Notes: generated by a model not told the origin, from the letters alone. Positions 35,801 through 45,501 are shown, counted from the stretch's first letter. The stretch is DNA of 52,331 nt from Saprospiraceae bacterium (GCA_019634045.1 JAHQWA010000009.1:1-52331), one strand, 5' to 3'. A program made the numbers and translations.

Positions 35801-37624
35801 GTGCTAGACAAGATACTTAAGCAATTCACCAATTCCAACGTGAAGCCTATTTCGGGCATGGATGCGACCTTTCTATACATCGAGTCTCCCACCAGCCCTA
35901 TGCATATCGGAAGTGTGGCCGTCATTGAAGGCTCCTTGGGCTTTGACCAATTTCGTTCGACCATTCTCTCCCGGATTCATATGATCCCGAAGTTGCGGAA
36001 GCGACTTTTATATGTACCGTTTAAGATTGATTATCCTTATTGGGTAGATGATCCCAATTTTGATATCGATATGCATATTCACCATATTGCTTTGCCGAAG
36101 CCAGGCAGTTGGAAGAGTTTGCGTAAGGTTGCTTCGCAGATTTTTAGCGATCCTTTGGATCAGTCTCGACCGCTTTGGTCTTTCACTTTTGTGGAAGGAT
36201 TGGATGCTATTCCTCAGGTACCTGCTGGTTCTGTGGCTGTTATTTCTAAGATTCACCACGTAGCCATCGATGGTGTAGGAGGTGCGAGTCTCTTGAGCTT
36301 GCTTTTTGACTTTACAGCGGAAGCCAAGCCGATTCCGGAGCCACGGCCTTGGAAACCGGAGCCATTGCCAAACGAAGTAGAGATGGTGCTACGAAGTTCA
36401 ATGAGCTTTGTTGAAAAACCATTAAAATTCCCGAAGCTCCTTACGGAAGCTGTCACCGCATCCTTTAAAACAGGTGTACTTACTAGGGTCAACAAGTTGG
36501 AATTACCCACTGCCCCCTTTACTGCACCGCAGACTCCCCTGAATGGTCTGCGTTCTGCTCAACGGAAGTGGAATTCAGCCATTTTATCTTTAGATCGAGT
36601 AAAGGCCCTGAAGACGGTCATGGAAGTGACTTTGAATGATGTAATACTTGGCATCTGCGCGGGTGCATTGAGAAGATACCTTAAAGAAAAAGAAAAATTG
36701 CCCATCAAGCCTTTGGTGGCCATGGTCCCTATTTCAACGCGGACAAAGGCGGAGGATCACGATGCTGGCAACCAGGTTTCCTCCATGTTGATTCAATTGG
36801 CGACCAATATAGAAGATCCGATTGAGCGGCTAGAGGCCATCCATGAAAATACGATTCGTGGTAAGAGCTATCAAGGAGCACTAGGTGCTAAGACTTTGGC
36901 CAATATGGCGGAGGCTATTCCTTTTGGCGTTGCGAATCAAGCGGCTAGGCTATATACCCGGTTTCAGATATCAGAAATGCATAATCCGGTATTTAATCTA
37001 ACAATTACCAACGTTCCCGGACCACAGTTCCCATTATACCTAAATGGGCACAAACTACTATCCATCATGGGCATGGCCCCGATCATTGATGGCATGGGTT
37101 TGATCATCACCGTATTCAGCTACAATGGCTTAATCACCCTCAGCCCTACCTCTGATGCCGATACGATGCCAGATATAGATGTATTTTCTCGCTACCTCCG
37201 AGAATCTGCTAATGAACTAGAGGCAGCCATTTTGGCCCTGAAAGACAAAAAATCTAAGGCCAAAAAGAAGCCTAAAGCAGCCGCTTCGGATGCTATTTTT
37301 GGACACTTCAAAAAGCACCTCAAGCTCAATGCTGAACATATCAAGCCCAACAACGGCTTGTTCCAATTCATTGTGACTGGAGATGTACCAAGAGAATGGC
37401 GGGTAGACTTAAATCAATCGCCTCCAGTAGTGCGTAAGGGCAAAGTCAAGGAACCAGATTGCACCTTCACGATTGCTGACCAGCATTTGGTTAAAATTGG
37501 TCAGGGCAAGATGAACTTGCAGGCGGCCTTTATTCAGGGGCGCTTGAAAATCCAAGGAGATTCCGCCAAGGCAATGAAATTAGGGACTATTCTCTCTAAA
37601 TTGCCAAAACTGGAAAAAGCATGA
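35801..37624 (+). CDS. Wax ester synthase/diacylglycerol acyltransferase with C-terminal SCP2 domain
   Basis: A 607-residue WS/DGAT (Tgs) that esterifies diacylglycerol or fatty alcohol with acyl-CoA to form triacylglycerol or wax ester at the membrane. SGMDATFLYIESPTSPMHIG is the family N-terminus and HHVAIDG (152-158) the catalytic HHxxxDG motif. NLTITNVPGP and LIITVFSYNGLITL are later conserved parts. Residues about 500-607 (from HFKKHLKLN, with CTFTIADQHLVKIGQGKMN and LQAAFIQGRLKIQGD) are an SCP2 sterol/lipid-binding domain, unusual for this enzyme. GTG is used as start: an in-frame stop precedes it directly and no ATG fits before the conserved N-terminus. Confidence 0.94.
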   Translation: MLDKILKQFTNSNVKPISGMDATFLYIESPTSPMHIGSVAVIEGSLGFDQFRSTILSRIHMIPKLRKRLLYVPFKIDYPYWVDDPNFDIDMHIHHIALPKPGSWKSLRKVASQIFSDPLDQSRPLWSFTFVEGLDAIPQVPAGSVAVISKIHHVAIDGVGGASLLSLLFDFTAEAKPIPEPRPWKPEPLPNEVEMVLRSSMSFVEKPLKFPKLLTEAVTASFKTGVLTRVNKLELPTAPFTAPQTPLNGLRSAQRKWNSAILSLDRVKALKTVMEVTLNDVILGICAGALRRYLKEKEKLPIKPLVAMVPISTRTKAEDHDAGNQVSSMLIQLATNIEDPIERLEAIHENTIRGKSYQGALGAKTLANMAEAIPFGVANQAARLYTRFQISEMHNPVFNLTITNVPGPQFPLYLNGHKLLSIMGMAPIIDGMGLIITVFSYNGLITLSPTSDADTMPDIDVFSRYLRESANELEAAILALKDKKSKAKKKPKAAASDAIFGHFKKHLKLNAEHIKPNNGLFQFIVTGDVPREWRVDLNQSPPVVRKGKVKEPDCTFTIADQHLVKIGQGKMNLQAAFIQGRLKIQGDSAKAMKLGTILSKLPKLEKA

Positions 37625-37649
37625 CTTCTTCTTCCTTAAAAGATAACTG

Positions 37650-38060
37650 ATGTGGAGCTGCCCGAAATGTGAGCGCGTATTTCAGAAGGATAATCAATCT
37701 CACATTTGTAATGAGGTGGATCTAGATTCGCTCTTTGAAGGGAAATCAGATGAACTAGTTCTCGCCTTTGATGATCTCGTACAGATGTTGGTACAATGGG
37801 AGCCCTTCCACCTAGGCGTGGCAGTACATAGCATTGTGGTGACTAGTAAGAAAGCATGGCTCATCATCAAGCCTATGAAGAAAGAGCTGGATATTAAGTT
37901 CTATTGTGATAATCCGGTTGAATCAGATCGAATTAAACGGGTCACGGAGTACCGCGGCAAATATGCGCATCATATCCGGGTCAGTAGCCCGGAACAGTTA
38001 AATGATGGAGTTTATCGGTTGTTGCGGGAAGGGTTTGAGTGGTCGATGAATTCTAAGTAA
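37650..38060 (+). CDS. DUF5655 domain protein with zinc-ribbon-like N-terminus
   Basis: A 136-residue cytoplasmic protein. It opens with WSCPKCERVFQKDNQSHIC, a C-x2-C...H-x2-C arrangement that could bind zinc, followed by the DUF5655 domain (about 25-130, with FHLGVAVHSIVVTSKKAWLIIKP). The function is unknown. It starts 25 bp after the WS/DGAT stop, so it may be co-transcribed with it, and its 3' end overlaps the converging DUF1801 gene by 8 bp. Confidence 0.82.
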   Translation: MWSCPKCERVFQKDNQSHICNEVDLDSLFEGKSDELVLAFDDLVQMLVQWEPFHLGVAVHSIVVTSKKAWLIIKPMKKELDIKFYCDNPVESDRIKRVTEYRGKYAHHIRVSSPEQLNDGVYRLLREGFEWSMNSK

Positions 38061-38394
38061 ACTTGGAGGCTTGTATAATCATCTCCCGTAATTGTTCTAA
38101 ATCAAAATCAACCACATTTTTGATCTTGATATGCCGCATTCTCTTCCCGGTCCCTTCCAGCGGATAGGCAGGGTTCTCCACCTTTTCGAAATTGAAAAAT
38201 CCTACATTGACATGCCCCTTGTTAGCCTTCAGGTATAGGTAGTCTTTTTCCGTTGTGTAAACCGGCTGCTTCCATTTGAAAGATTCTTTTGTTTGAGGGA
38301 CAGCTTCAAAGATCAAATCCCGTAATGCCCTTAGCGTACCTTGATGTTCTGCTGGAGCATTCGTTATGTAGGAATCTACTTCTGTTATTCTCAT
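38053..38394 (-). CDS. DUF1801 (YdhG-like) protein
   Basis: A 113-residue cytoplasmic protein of the DUF1801 family, known from TLRALRDLIFEAVPQTKESFKWKQPVY, LKANKGHVNVGFF, and RHIKIKNVVDFDLEQLREMI. The family is widespread, small and functionally uncharacterised. Its 3' end overlaps the converging DUF5655 gene by 8 bp. No signal peptide or membrane segment is visible. Confidence 0.86.
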   Translation of the reverse strand: MRITEVDSYITNAPAEHQGTLRALRDLIFEAVPQTKESFKWKQPVYTTEKDYLYLKANKGHVNVGFFNFEKVENPAYPLEGTGKRMRHIKIKNVVDFDLEQLREMIIQASKFT

Positions 38395-38525
38395 GGATTC
38401 AGTTATTTATGCAAGAGGAAGTCCACCTTACTGTCCTGAAATGGTAAGGGTTCCTAAAATACATAAGGCATGAGGAATCTTTTGTTCTCCATGCCTTATA
38501 ATTGTACTTTCCCTAATCAAGAATG

Positions 38526-38915
38526 CTAGTCGCGCGTGGCTTCCACTTGGCAGTTTATATTAAAACTCCCCCCTGTAACGGATTCTGTTAAGGAGAACTT
38601 ATCTCCATCGAGTGTAGCCATGACCGAACCTGTCACTCCGCCAGCAGTACTCGTTCTTTCCAACATGCAATTGGTCACTGGAAGCGGATCAAAGGTCGTC
38701 GTCGTATTTCCTGCCGAGTATCTTATCACAATATTGTCTCCACTAGCTGTGATCGTGACTGTAGCAGGATCAGAATTTCCATCACAATCTGCTGTTCCTG
38801 TATAGGTTCCGATCCAGTCATCTTGGGTGCAAATGGGGTCTTCATCCTTATCTTTTTTACAAGCAGAAAAGGCGATAAGCAAGGCTAATACATAAGTTAA
38901 GCGTAATACTTTCAT
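38526..38915 (-). CDS. Small lipoprotein of unknown function
   Basis: A 129-residue lipoprotein with signal segment MKVLRLTYVLALLIAFSAC (lipidated Cys19) and an acidic-basic linker KKDKDEDP. The mature part is a small beta-rich domain (DWIGTYTGTADCDG, VTGSVMATLDGDKFSLTESV) of the lipocalin-like type often seen in Bacteroidota; two cysteines (in ADCDG and NINCQV) may form a disulfide. The start at 38915 is preferred to an upstream in-frame ATG at 38969, because the signal peptide begins there. Confidence 0.82.
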   Translation of the reverse strand: MKVLRLTYVLALLIAFSACKKDKDEDPICTQDDWIGTYTGTADCDGNSDPATVTITASGDNIVIRYSAGNTTTTFDPLPVTNCMLERTSTAGGVTGSVMATLDGDKFSLTESVTGGSFNINCQVEATRD

Positions 38916-39252
38916 AAATATTCGTATTGAAGTAGTAATTGGTTTCTTGCAAAATGTTGAAGGATTCAAAGGATAGGGAGACAGTAAGTAAAATTATGTA
39001 GCAGCAAATGTAAGAATCTATTTATCAGGGAAATACCTCAGGACTGACTTAATTGGCAGGAATCGACTATAACTGGCTGTATAGTTCAAAAACTTAGCAT
39101 CTATTACCGTCGTGACTTTTCGAAGTGGCTCGTACTTTGTAACATAAATTTCTTATTAAAAGCTGATGCGAAATATCCGAACTTTCTCCTGACTTGGCTA
39201 CGTAAAACTCCGGATTTATGCAGCGCGGCTTGTTTATTTATGTTGCCAAGCT
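38916..39252. other. 337-bp gap without gene
   Basis: No gene is evident. The minus-strand sequence TACATTTG (39005-39012) fits the -7 consensus and would give the lipoprotein gene a leader of about 80 nt. The rest is AT-rich and holds no repeat that I could recognise. Confidence 0.5.
39005..39012 (-). promoter_or_regulatory. -7 box of the small lipoprotein gene
   Basis: TACATTTG on the minus strand, a full match to TAnnTTTG, about 90 bp before the ATG at 38915. No -33 element was found. Confidence 0.4.
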
Positions 39253-40512
39253 CTACTTTGTAGTGGTTAGTAAATCTATGAAAGTCATCTTAATCTCTTC
39301 TCTTAATCTATCTACTAGATCCAAAGGAGTCTTCCTTTTATCGTTTCGATGTTGTCGATCGGCACCAGCCTTGAGTAGTAGCTGCAAGGCTTGAATTCGC
39401 TTATCTTGGTCTTTGATGGTAGACCGGATAGGTTCAAAGAGAGGGGTCTCTCCATTTAGGTCCGTTAATTCTAGTTTAGCGCCATGTGAGAGGAGGGTTT
39501 CCAAGGTGGCTAAGAAACCAGCTTTGGTAGCGCGATGGAGTGCTGTTTTTCATTTTTTATCTTGAAAGTTGATATCTGCCCCATGTTGCAGCAAACGAGT
39601 CACCTCTTTCACGTTCCCTCCATTATCTCCTCTACATAAATAGACCAGATGAGCGCTTAACTCCTCTTGACTAGGCAAAGGAATTCCGTGAGCCGAAACC
39701 ACTTGGAATAATTCTTCATTATCGGGTAAGGCCCTGGGAGCGAAGGCCGGATCAGCGCCATTTTCCAGCAATAAACGTACCATCTCCGGCTCATCATCCG
39801 CAGCAATGAATAGCTGTTTGGAAAAAGGCCTTATGGTAGCTCCTGCCTCTATTAGGAAAGCAACCGTTTGGACATCGGCACCACGAAGTGCATAACATAA
39901 AGGTGTGGCCCAGGAAGAGGCGGCTGACGTAAAATCAATGTCTCGCTGATTCTTGGGTGCCATGATGTGCTGCGGATGTCCCAAGTCCAGCACCTTGGGG
40001 TTTAGCTCCAGTAGGTGACGAACCCGATCAAGTTGCCCAAGGAAAGCCGCATTGTGAATATCTAACTCAACTCCTTGTCCGATCAGATACTTGACTACCG
40101 TACTTCTCTTTTTGTATTGGGCAATCGCCAGGCAACTGACTTCCACGAAATAGGGTGTGTAATGGGAGCCGCAGGCATGGATATCAGCTCCTTGTTCTAC
40201 TAAGTATTGAACAACTTCCAGACGTCCCTTATGGCAGGCTTCCCAAAGCATGGTGCGCCCATGCGAACCTACTTTATGTAACCAATGTGGTTTTTGCGCC
40301 AGTATTTCCTTTAGTTCATCCAACCGGCCTCGTTCTGCTGCTTTCACTCCTATTTTCAAGAAATCGCTGGCCTTACCGGTGAAGTTGATCATTAGATCGT
40401 TAGTTTTTCTCGAATCATGGCTTGGATTGAGTAATCGGTCCATGGTCGGTAGATCATCGTTTTTAGGTAGGATAGCTATTTTTTCCTGATAATGTGCCAG
40501 CTGAACAAGCAT
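39253..40512 (-). pseudogene. Ankyrin-repeat protein gene interrupted by an in-frame TGA
   Basis: One minus-strand frame of about 419 codons is interrupted by TGA at 39552-39550. The first part (320 residues, 40512-39550) has ankyrin repeats such as GRTMLWEACHKGRLEVVQYLVEQGADIHA. The frame continues without shift after the stop through KTALHRATKAGF and LLSHGAKLELTDLNGETPLF to 39253. The consensus at this point would be DKKGKTALH, so GGA (Gly) to TGA is the simplest explanation. Either the gene has just been inactivated, or the base is a sequencing error. A truncated protein with most repeats could still be made. Ankyrin proteins bind other proteins; the partner is unknown. Confidence 0.8.
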
Positions 40513-40589
40513 TCTAACTACTATCGACCAAAGACTATGGACTGACCCGCTGAAGTTTTGTCCGCTGGCTTCTGCCCTCTATCCCTCCT

Positions 40590-41591
40590 CTACCCTGGAT
40601 CAGACTCGGCACCAGATTGTTGGCGAAGAAGTCCCTTAAAAGCATCTCTTACCGTATTACCTTCGTGTACTACTTTATAGACTTCATGAGAAATCGGCAT
40701 TTCAATATTATATTGCTCCGCTAGTTCCATGACCACTTCACAGGTTTTCACGCCTTCCGCCACCATGGACATTTCTTCAATGATCTCATCTAGTGTTCTG
40801 CCTTTACCCAAATTGAACCCCACGTGTCGGTTTCGACTAAGGCTACTGATACAGGTAGCAACCAAATCCCCCATCCCTGCCAATCCTGCAAAGGTCTGTG
40901 GTCTTCCCCCCATGGCTACTCCTAGGCGCGTCAGCTCTGCCAAACCTCGAGTGATTACAGCAGCTCGAGTATTATCCCCAGCGCCGGCGCCATCTCCCAT
41001 CCCTGCGGCGATGGCAATCACATTCTTCAAGGCTCCCCCTAATTCACATCCAATCACATCATCATTGGTATATACGCGAAATAAGCCTGTTCGGAAGATC
41101 TTCTGTAAGGCGGTCGCAATCGTATCATCCACCATGGCAATCACACTGGCGGCCGCTTGCCCGGCAACAATCTCTCTTGCCAAATTGGGTCCAGTCAATA
41201 AGCCCGCTGGGTGGCCTGGCATCAAACTTTCGATGACCTCTGTCATGCGCATTCTTGTCCCTTGCTCTAATCCTTTGGAAAGGCTAACAATAGGCACCCA
41301 AGGCCGGATATATGGCTTCGCATCATTGAGTACATATCGAAAACTATGGGAGGGGATGCCCATGACAATGACATCCGCATCTTCGACCGCTTCTTTTAAG
41401 GAATGGGTGGCTTTCAAGGACTCTGTGAGTTTTGCGCCTGGCAAGTATTTCTCGTTGCGATGATGTTTATTGATCTCATCAACTGTCTTGGCATTCTTCG
41501 CCCAAATCTTCGTCGGGGTATTTTTAGCGGTAAGAGAAGCTACGGTAGTTCCCCAGGAACCGCCGCCGAGTAGGCCAACCTTAAGTTTCAT
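40590..41591 (-). CDS. gpsA: Glycerol-3-phosphate dehydrogenase, NAD(P)+
   Basis: A 333-residue cytoplasmic enzyme reducing dihydroxyacetone phosphate to sn-glycerol-3-phosphate, the backbone of phospholipids and triacylglycerol. KVGLLGGGSWGTTVASL is the NAD-binding GxGxxG-type loop, GPNLAREI and ELGGALKNVIAIAAGMGDG carry conserved substrate-binding and catalytic lysine residues, and NTRAAVITRGLAELTRL completes the signature. It starts 21 bp after the stop of the large acyltransferase fusion, so product and user of glycerol-3-phosphate are made from one operon. This fits a lipid-synthesis role. Confidence 0.96.
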   Translation of the reverse strand: MKLKVGLLGGGSWGTTVASLTAKNTPTKIWAKNAKTVDEINKHHRNEKYLPGAKLTESLKATHSLKEAVEDADVIVMGIPSHSFRYVLNDAKPYIRPWVPIVSLSKGLEQGTRMRMTEVIESLMPGHPAGLLTGPNLAREIVAGQAAASVIAMVDDTIATALQKIFRTGLFRVYTNDDVIGCELGGALKNVIAIAAGMGDGAGAGDNTRAAVITRGLAELTRLGVAMGGRPQTFAGLAGMGDLVATCISSLSRNRHVGFNLGKGRTLDEIIEEMSMVAEGVKTCEVVMELAEQYNIEMPISHEVYKVVHEGNTVRDAFKGLLRQQSGAESDPG

Positions 41592-41612
41592 ATGCTTATC
41601 AGTTTAGATCGA

Positions 41613-44600
41613 CTATTTCTTGACCAATTGCCCATTGGTCTTTTCTTGCGTGGGTTCTTCCTGGCCCAATTCCTTTAGATAGATAGATCGAACTTTTGCG
41701 ATATGCTCATTCAATTTCTCTTTCTTCCAGCGTTTAGTGGAAATGGGTGGGAAAGCAACCACCTCAATGGCTACAGACCGGAGTATATTGGTGCCTCGAG
41801 GCATAGCATCATGGGCATTGCGGATTACTACGGGTACAATTGGTACGCCAGCTTGCATCGCTAAATGAAAAGCCCCTTTCTTAAAGGGCCCCAGGCGATA
41901 ATCGCGGCTTCGAGTTCCTTCCGGGAAGATGATGATGGAAGTTCCACTCTTGAGGGCATCAACGGCCGGCTTCATCGACTCAATCGCTTTCTCGCGATTT
42001 TTCCGATCAATGAAAATAACCCCTGAGGCTGCCATGAGCTGACCGATAATGGGCATATTTTTCAACTCCTTCTTCGCGATTCCTGTAGCATCCTTCCGAA
42101 TCAATTTCGACACTATAAATAAGTCCGCACTACTCTGATGATTGAAAATGAATACAGCAGGGCGTTGGGACCAGAGATGTTCCTGACCTTTGACTACCAT
42201 TTCAATGCCGGCAGCCTTGACCACAAAGTCTCCTACAGAGGCCATCAAGGAATTGACCCCATCCTGCCAAGACAGGCTAAAAGCACCTTTGGTCACGCCG
42301 GAGATCACCGCAGGGATCAAGCTCCCCAAGGCTACGCCGGTGCGTACAAAGTTGGTTAGTCCTGGGCGGGCCTCATCGTCGAACCGGTATACCGGCCAGT
42401 TATTTTTAAAGGCTAAAGCCGATAGCTTCGTATCTGGATTAATCGGACGAGGATTGCCCACAATCTCTAGCAATGGGGCATCCGCTGCGCTATCTGTATA
42501 AAAGTAAGACTTCGTAAGCTCTAGGTTAAAATCTTTAGCCAGGGAGCGGGCTGCATGCGCCTTGCCTTCACCCCAGCAGGCTGGCTCTACGATGTTTCCG
42601 GTAAATTTGCCTTTTTGTACTTCCATGCGCGTACACATCACATGATGTATATTCAGATCACGCGCTATCGGGTTTACCTGATAAGGGGTCGCAGCCGAGA
42701 TGATGGCCACCGTATGCCCCATGGCTAGGTGTGCCTTCACTAGTGCCCGGGATTCAGGGTAGACTTCATCCGCTAGATGCTTGTGATAGACATCCTCTCC
42801 CACTTCTATGAACAATTCCTCTTTCACCCCCTTCACCCCTTGCGCTCCTACTGCAGCTAAACCCGCAAAGTTTCCATTGCCCATCGCATACACCAGTACC
42901 CCCGCAAACTGGGCCACAATTTCTCTCGCCGTCATTTTACCACTCAACAAGCGTGTCTGGAAAAATTCCTTGGCCGAAAAGTTTTTGATTAGAGTTCGAT
43001 CGAGGTCGAAAAAAGCACCGACCTGCGGTCCTAATTCTCCAGCCATGATGCTATTGGTCAGGGCCTCGGTCTTGGAGCCTGGAACGATTTCCCGCTCAAT
43101 TGGGATGATGGAAGTCGTCTTAACGGGCTTGCTTAGAATGATGCCCTGCAGCTCGCTAATATTATCTGCGATATCGCTTAGTCGCTGCTGGAAAGCCTCA
43201 ATCGCTTCTTTTTTATCGTCCTTAACACTCGGAATGAGGTCCAGGTTTTGCACTAGACGTATACCATTTTGCAGGAAGGGTTTCGAGACAGAACCAATCC
43301 GCTGGATACGCCCTTGCCAATGCATTTCTTCACTCAAAAACATACACTCCTGGATAAAGGCCTTCTCACTAAACTCGCGAGCAGGCTTCCAATTCTGGAG
43401 CGCATAGGCTACCACTCGGTAAGCTTCAATATAGGAGTACAGCACCACAGGTGCCACAATTACTTCGGCCTCCTTGAAGAGTGCCAACTTCTTGCTCTTT
43501 GGCGCTTCGATAAGTTTTGGCCAATTGGGATCCAAGATCTCCAGATTAGCCTCTATCTCATCTGAGAATAACATCTTTCGGGAGTAGAAGAATTCAAACT
43601 TGAAAAACGACCGTAATTCCATGATCGCAGACCAGAAAGCTTCTTGCCGTTCTTCTCCCGGAACGCTGGCAGATTGCAGCAAGGCTAGTTCTATAAACGC
43701 ACGGTGATACAAGTGATGTACCGACATATTGGCGTAATAGGTAGCCTGCAGATAACTTTCAGAATTCAGAACATACTTGGCGTCCAAGGTGTCGCCATGT
43801 TGGAGAATCAAATTGGCGCGCTGGAGAATATTTAAAGCGATCTGTACACTTTCCCCTATAGGCTTACCTCTATCGACCAAAGCATCTGGTTTAGTCTGCT
43901 CGATCAAACGCATCAGGTCCACCACATCACTTTCGATCGTGTTTTTATTGAGCGAAAATTTACTTAACAGGGAGATACAGATCAGGGAAGCCGTAGTTAC
44001 CGGTGTAATCTGGTTAATCCGGTGAACCAACTCCAGCGCAAAACGGGATAGTTTACCGGTATAAGACTGTCCTTGCTTTCCTCCAAGAACGATCTCCACA
44101 GAGTTCTCAGCATTGATTTCCACCGGCATTCCAAAGCGGATAGAAATGCGCCCGAAACTTCCATCCATCTTGCGGACGTAATCTAAAAACCACTTTAAGC
44201 TTTCCGGCTTTTTATCCTTGCCTCGGCCCTCCATGGTCATCTCCGCAACATCGGGTATCAAATCGTAGACGATGGATACCGGCACGTACTTCACTTCATT
44301 ACCAGACTCCTCTTCTGCCTCCCGGATGTACTTGAGAATACCTACTTTAGGCCAAACCAACTTACCGGTACGGGAGCGAGTTCCTTCAATGGCCCACATG
44401 AAGTGACCACCATCCTTAACCAAGGACGCGATAAAATGGCGGAGTGCTACCTTATACACCAGGTCTTCTTTGAACGACCTACGAATGAAGATCACCCCAT
44501 TTTGTCGTGCGATCTGCCCAAACCCTAAAAAGTCCATATTAATCCCCGCGAAGGTATAGGGGAAGGGGATACCATGACGAGCCAGGGTAATGGCCAGGAC

Positions 44601-44897
44601 AAACATATCCAGGTAGGTCTTATGCGTCATGACAAAGGCGATCGGAAACCGTCGCGCCAGCTTAGTCAATTCTTTGACTTCACTAGGATTTACATCGATT
44701 GTCTTTTTATAGGCACGAGAAAGGATATACTGAGAAATCTGTATACCCATGATATTAGCCAAAGGTTGATGTACGGTTTGTAACTCCTTAAGGCATTCGG
44801 CAGCTTCTTTTTGTACTTGGTCATAAGGTTGTCCAAGTTTTTCAGCTATATCGATTAGCTTTTTTTGAAAGGCAGCATCGTTGAATAGTCCATCCAT
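41613..44897 (-). CDS. Three-part GPAT-HAD-AGPAT acyltransferase fusion
   Basis: A 1094-residue multifunctional protein. Residues about 45-300 are a PlsB-like acyltransferase (HKTYLD 92-97, EGTRSR 171-176), with a helical PlsB-type region to about 590. Residues about 620-850 are a HAD-IB phosphatase-like domain (DLDRT, Asp631 and Asp633; Ser734 in ISAAT; YTDSAAD 800-806). Residues 900-1080 are a PlsC acyltransferase (NHQSSAD 919-925, FPEGTRSR 991-998). It could turn glycerol-3-phosphate into lysophosphatidate and phosphatidate, with the HAD part perhaps removing phosphate to give diacylglycerol (inference). Mycobacteria encode PlsB2 and HAD-PlsC as neighbours of a Tgs gene; here the two are fused. 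It is the first gene before gpsA. Confidence 0.9.
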   Translation of the reverse strand: MDGLFNDAAFQKKLIDIAEKLGQPYDQVQKEAAECLKELQTVHQPLANIMGIQISQYILSRAYKKTIDVNPSEVKELTKLARRFPIAFVMTHKTYLDMFVLAITLARHGIPFPYTFAGINMDFLGFGQIARQNGVIFIRRSFKEDLVYKVALRHFIASLVKDGGHFMWAIEGTRSRTGKLVWPKVGILKYIREAEEESGNEVKYVPVSIVYDLIPDVAEMTMEGRGKDKKPESLKWFLDYVRKMDGSFGRISIRFGMPVEINAENSVEIVLGGKQGQSYTGKLSRFALELVHRINQITPVTTASLICISLLSKFSLNKNTIESDVVDLMRLIEQTKPDALVDRGKPIGESVQIALNILQRANLILQHGDTLDAKYVLNSESYLQATYYANMSVHHLYHRAFIELALLQSASVPGEERQEAFWSAIMELRSFFKFEFFYSRKMLFSDEIEANLEILDPNWPKLIEAPKSKKLALFKEAEVIVAPVVLYSYIEAYRVVAYALQNWKPAREFSEKAFIQECMFLSEEMHWQGRIQRIGSVSKPFLQNGIRLVQNLDLIPSVKDDKKEAIEAFQQRLSDIADNISELQGIILSKPVKTTSIIPIEREIVPGSKTEALTNSIMAGELGPQVGAFFDLDRTLIKNFSAKEFFQTRLLSGKMTAREIVAQFAGVLVYAMGNGNFAGLAAVGAQGVKGVKEELFIEVGEDVYHKHLADEVYPESRALVKAHLAMGHTVAIISAATPYQVNPIARDLNIHHVMCTRMEVQKGKFTGNIVEPACWGEGKAHAARSLAKDFNLELTKSYFYTDSAADAPLLEIVGNPRPINPDTKLSALAFKNNWPVYRFDDEARPGLTNFVRTGVALGSLIPAVISGVTKGAFSLSWQDGVNSLMASVGDFVVKAAGIEMVVKGQEHLWSQRPAVFIFNHQSSADLFIVSKLIRKDATGIAKKELKNMPIIGQLMAASGVIFIDRKNREKAIESMKPAVDALKSGTSIIIFPEGTRSRDYRLGPFKKGAFHLAMQAGVPIVPVVIRNAHDAMPRGTNILRSVAIEVVAFPPISTKRWKKEKLNEHIAKVRSIYLKELGQEEPTQEKTNGQLVKK

Positions 44898-45501
44898 AGG
44901 TAGTGCACCGCTAATGTTTAATGGAGAAGCTTATAAATTTCAATTATTCCGTTAAGATAAGGGGTTATTCCAGCCCTACTTCGCTATCAGAATTCTTCCC
45001 GATGAAAACCGAAAACCTCATGTAGCGTTGCTACACTCCGGCTTGATCGCTCATTGGGCAAAAAACAGCTCTCTGTATTATGCAAAAAACTAAATCTTAA
45101 CCGCTTCTAGGTCGCTTCAGTTGGTTAACAAGATAGGAAATAATGCCAAAAAAAGATCATGCCTTCCCCCTAATGCCAATGCCCTAGCTGAAAAAGCAAT
45201 TGATTTGGCTATTATTTCACATTCCAGTCTACTCTAACGCAAGGCTGGCAGGCTTTTCTGCTTCCTCCACCCCCTTTGAACAAAGTCTGCGCTTATTTGT
45301 CTTTATAGCACTTTAAGGTCCAAAATCGAACTATTATTAGCCGATTTAGGTTAAATAATAGTATAACATTCTTAATTTAGCGATTATCCCAACGATTATT
45401 ACAAATTTATCGAAAGAATTAACAAACGATTGAACAAACATCATCTTGAACAGATGGCATAGGTCTGCAGTGGAAGACCATCTGTTTGTAAAAGCTGAGC
45501 T
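44898..45501. other. 604-bp divergent gap without gene
   Basis: No gene was recognised. AACAGATGG (45449-45457) and CCATCTGTT (45478-45486) form a 9-bp inverted repeat in the presumed leader of the hydrolase gene, with an inner GGTCT/AGACC alternative. It has no T-run, so it looks like a leader structure or operator rather than a terminator. The AGTTACA repeats seen at 35.7 and 51.3 kb were looked for and are absent. Confidence 0.5.

Noticed and set aside
40729..41463. A 244-codon plus-strand open frame
   Set aside because: It is antisense to gpsA, whose motifs are complete; the composition is that of a shadow frame (rich in Ser, Pro, Ala).
42808..43407. A 199-codon plus-strand open frame
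   Set aside because: It lies antisense inside the acyltransferase fusion and shows no domain pattern.
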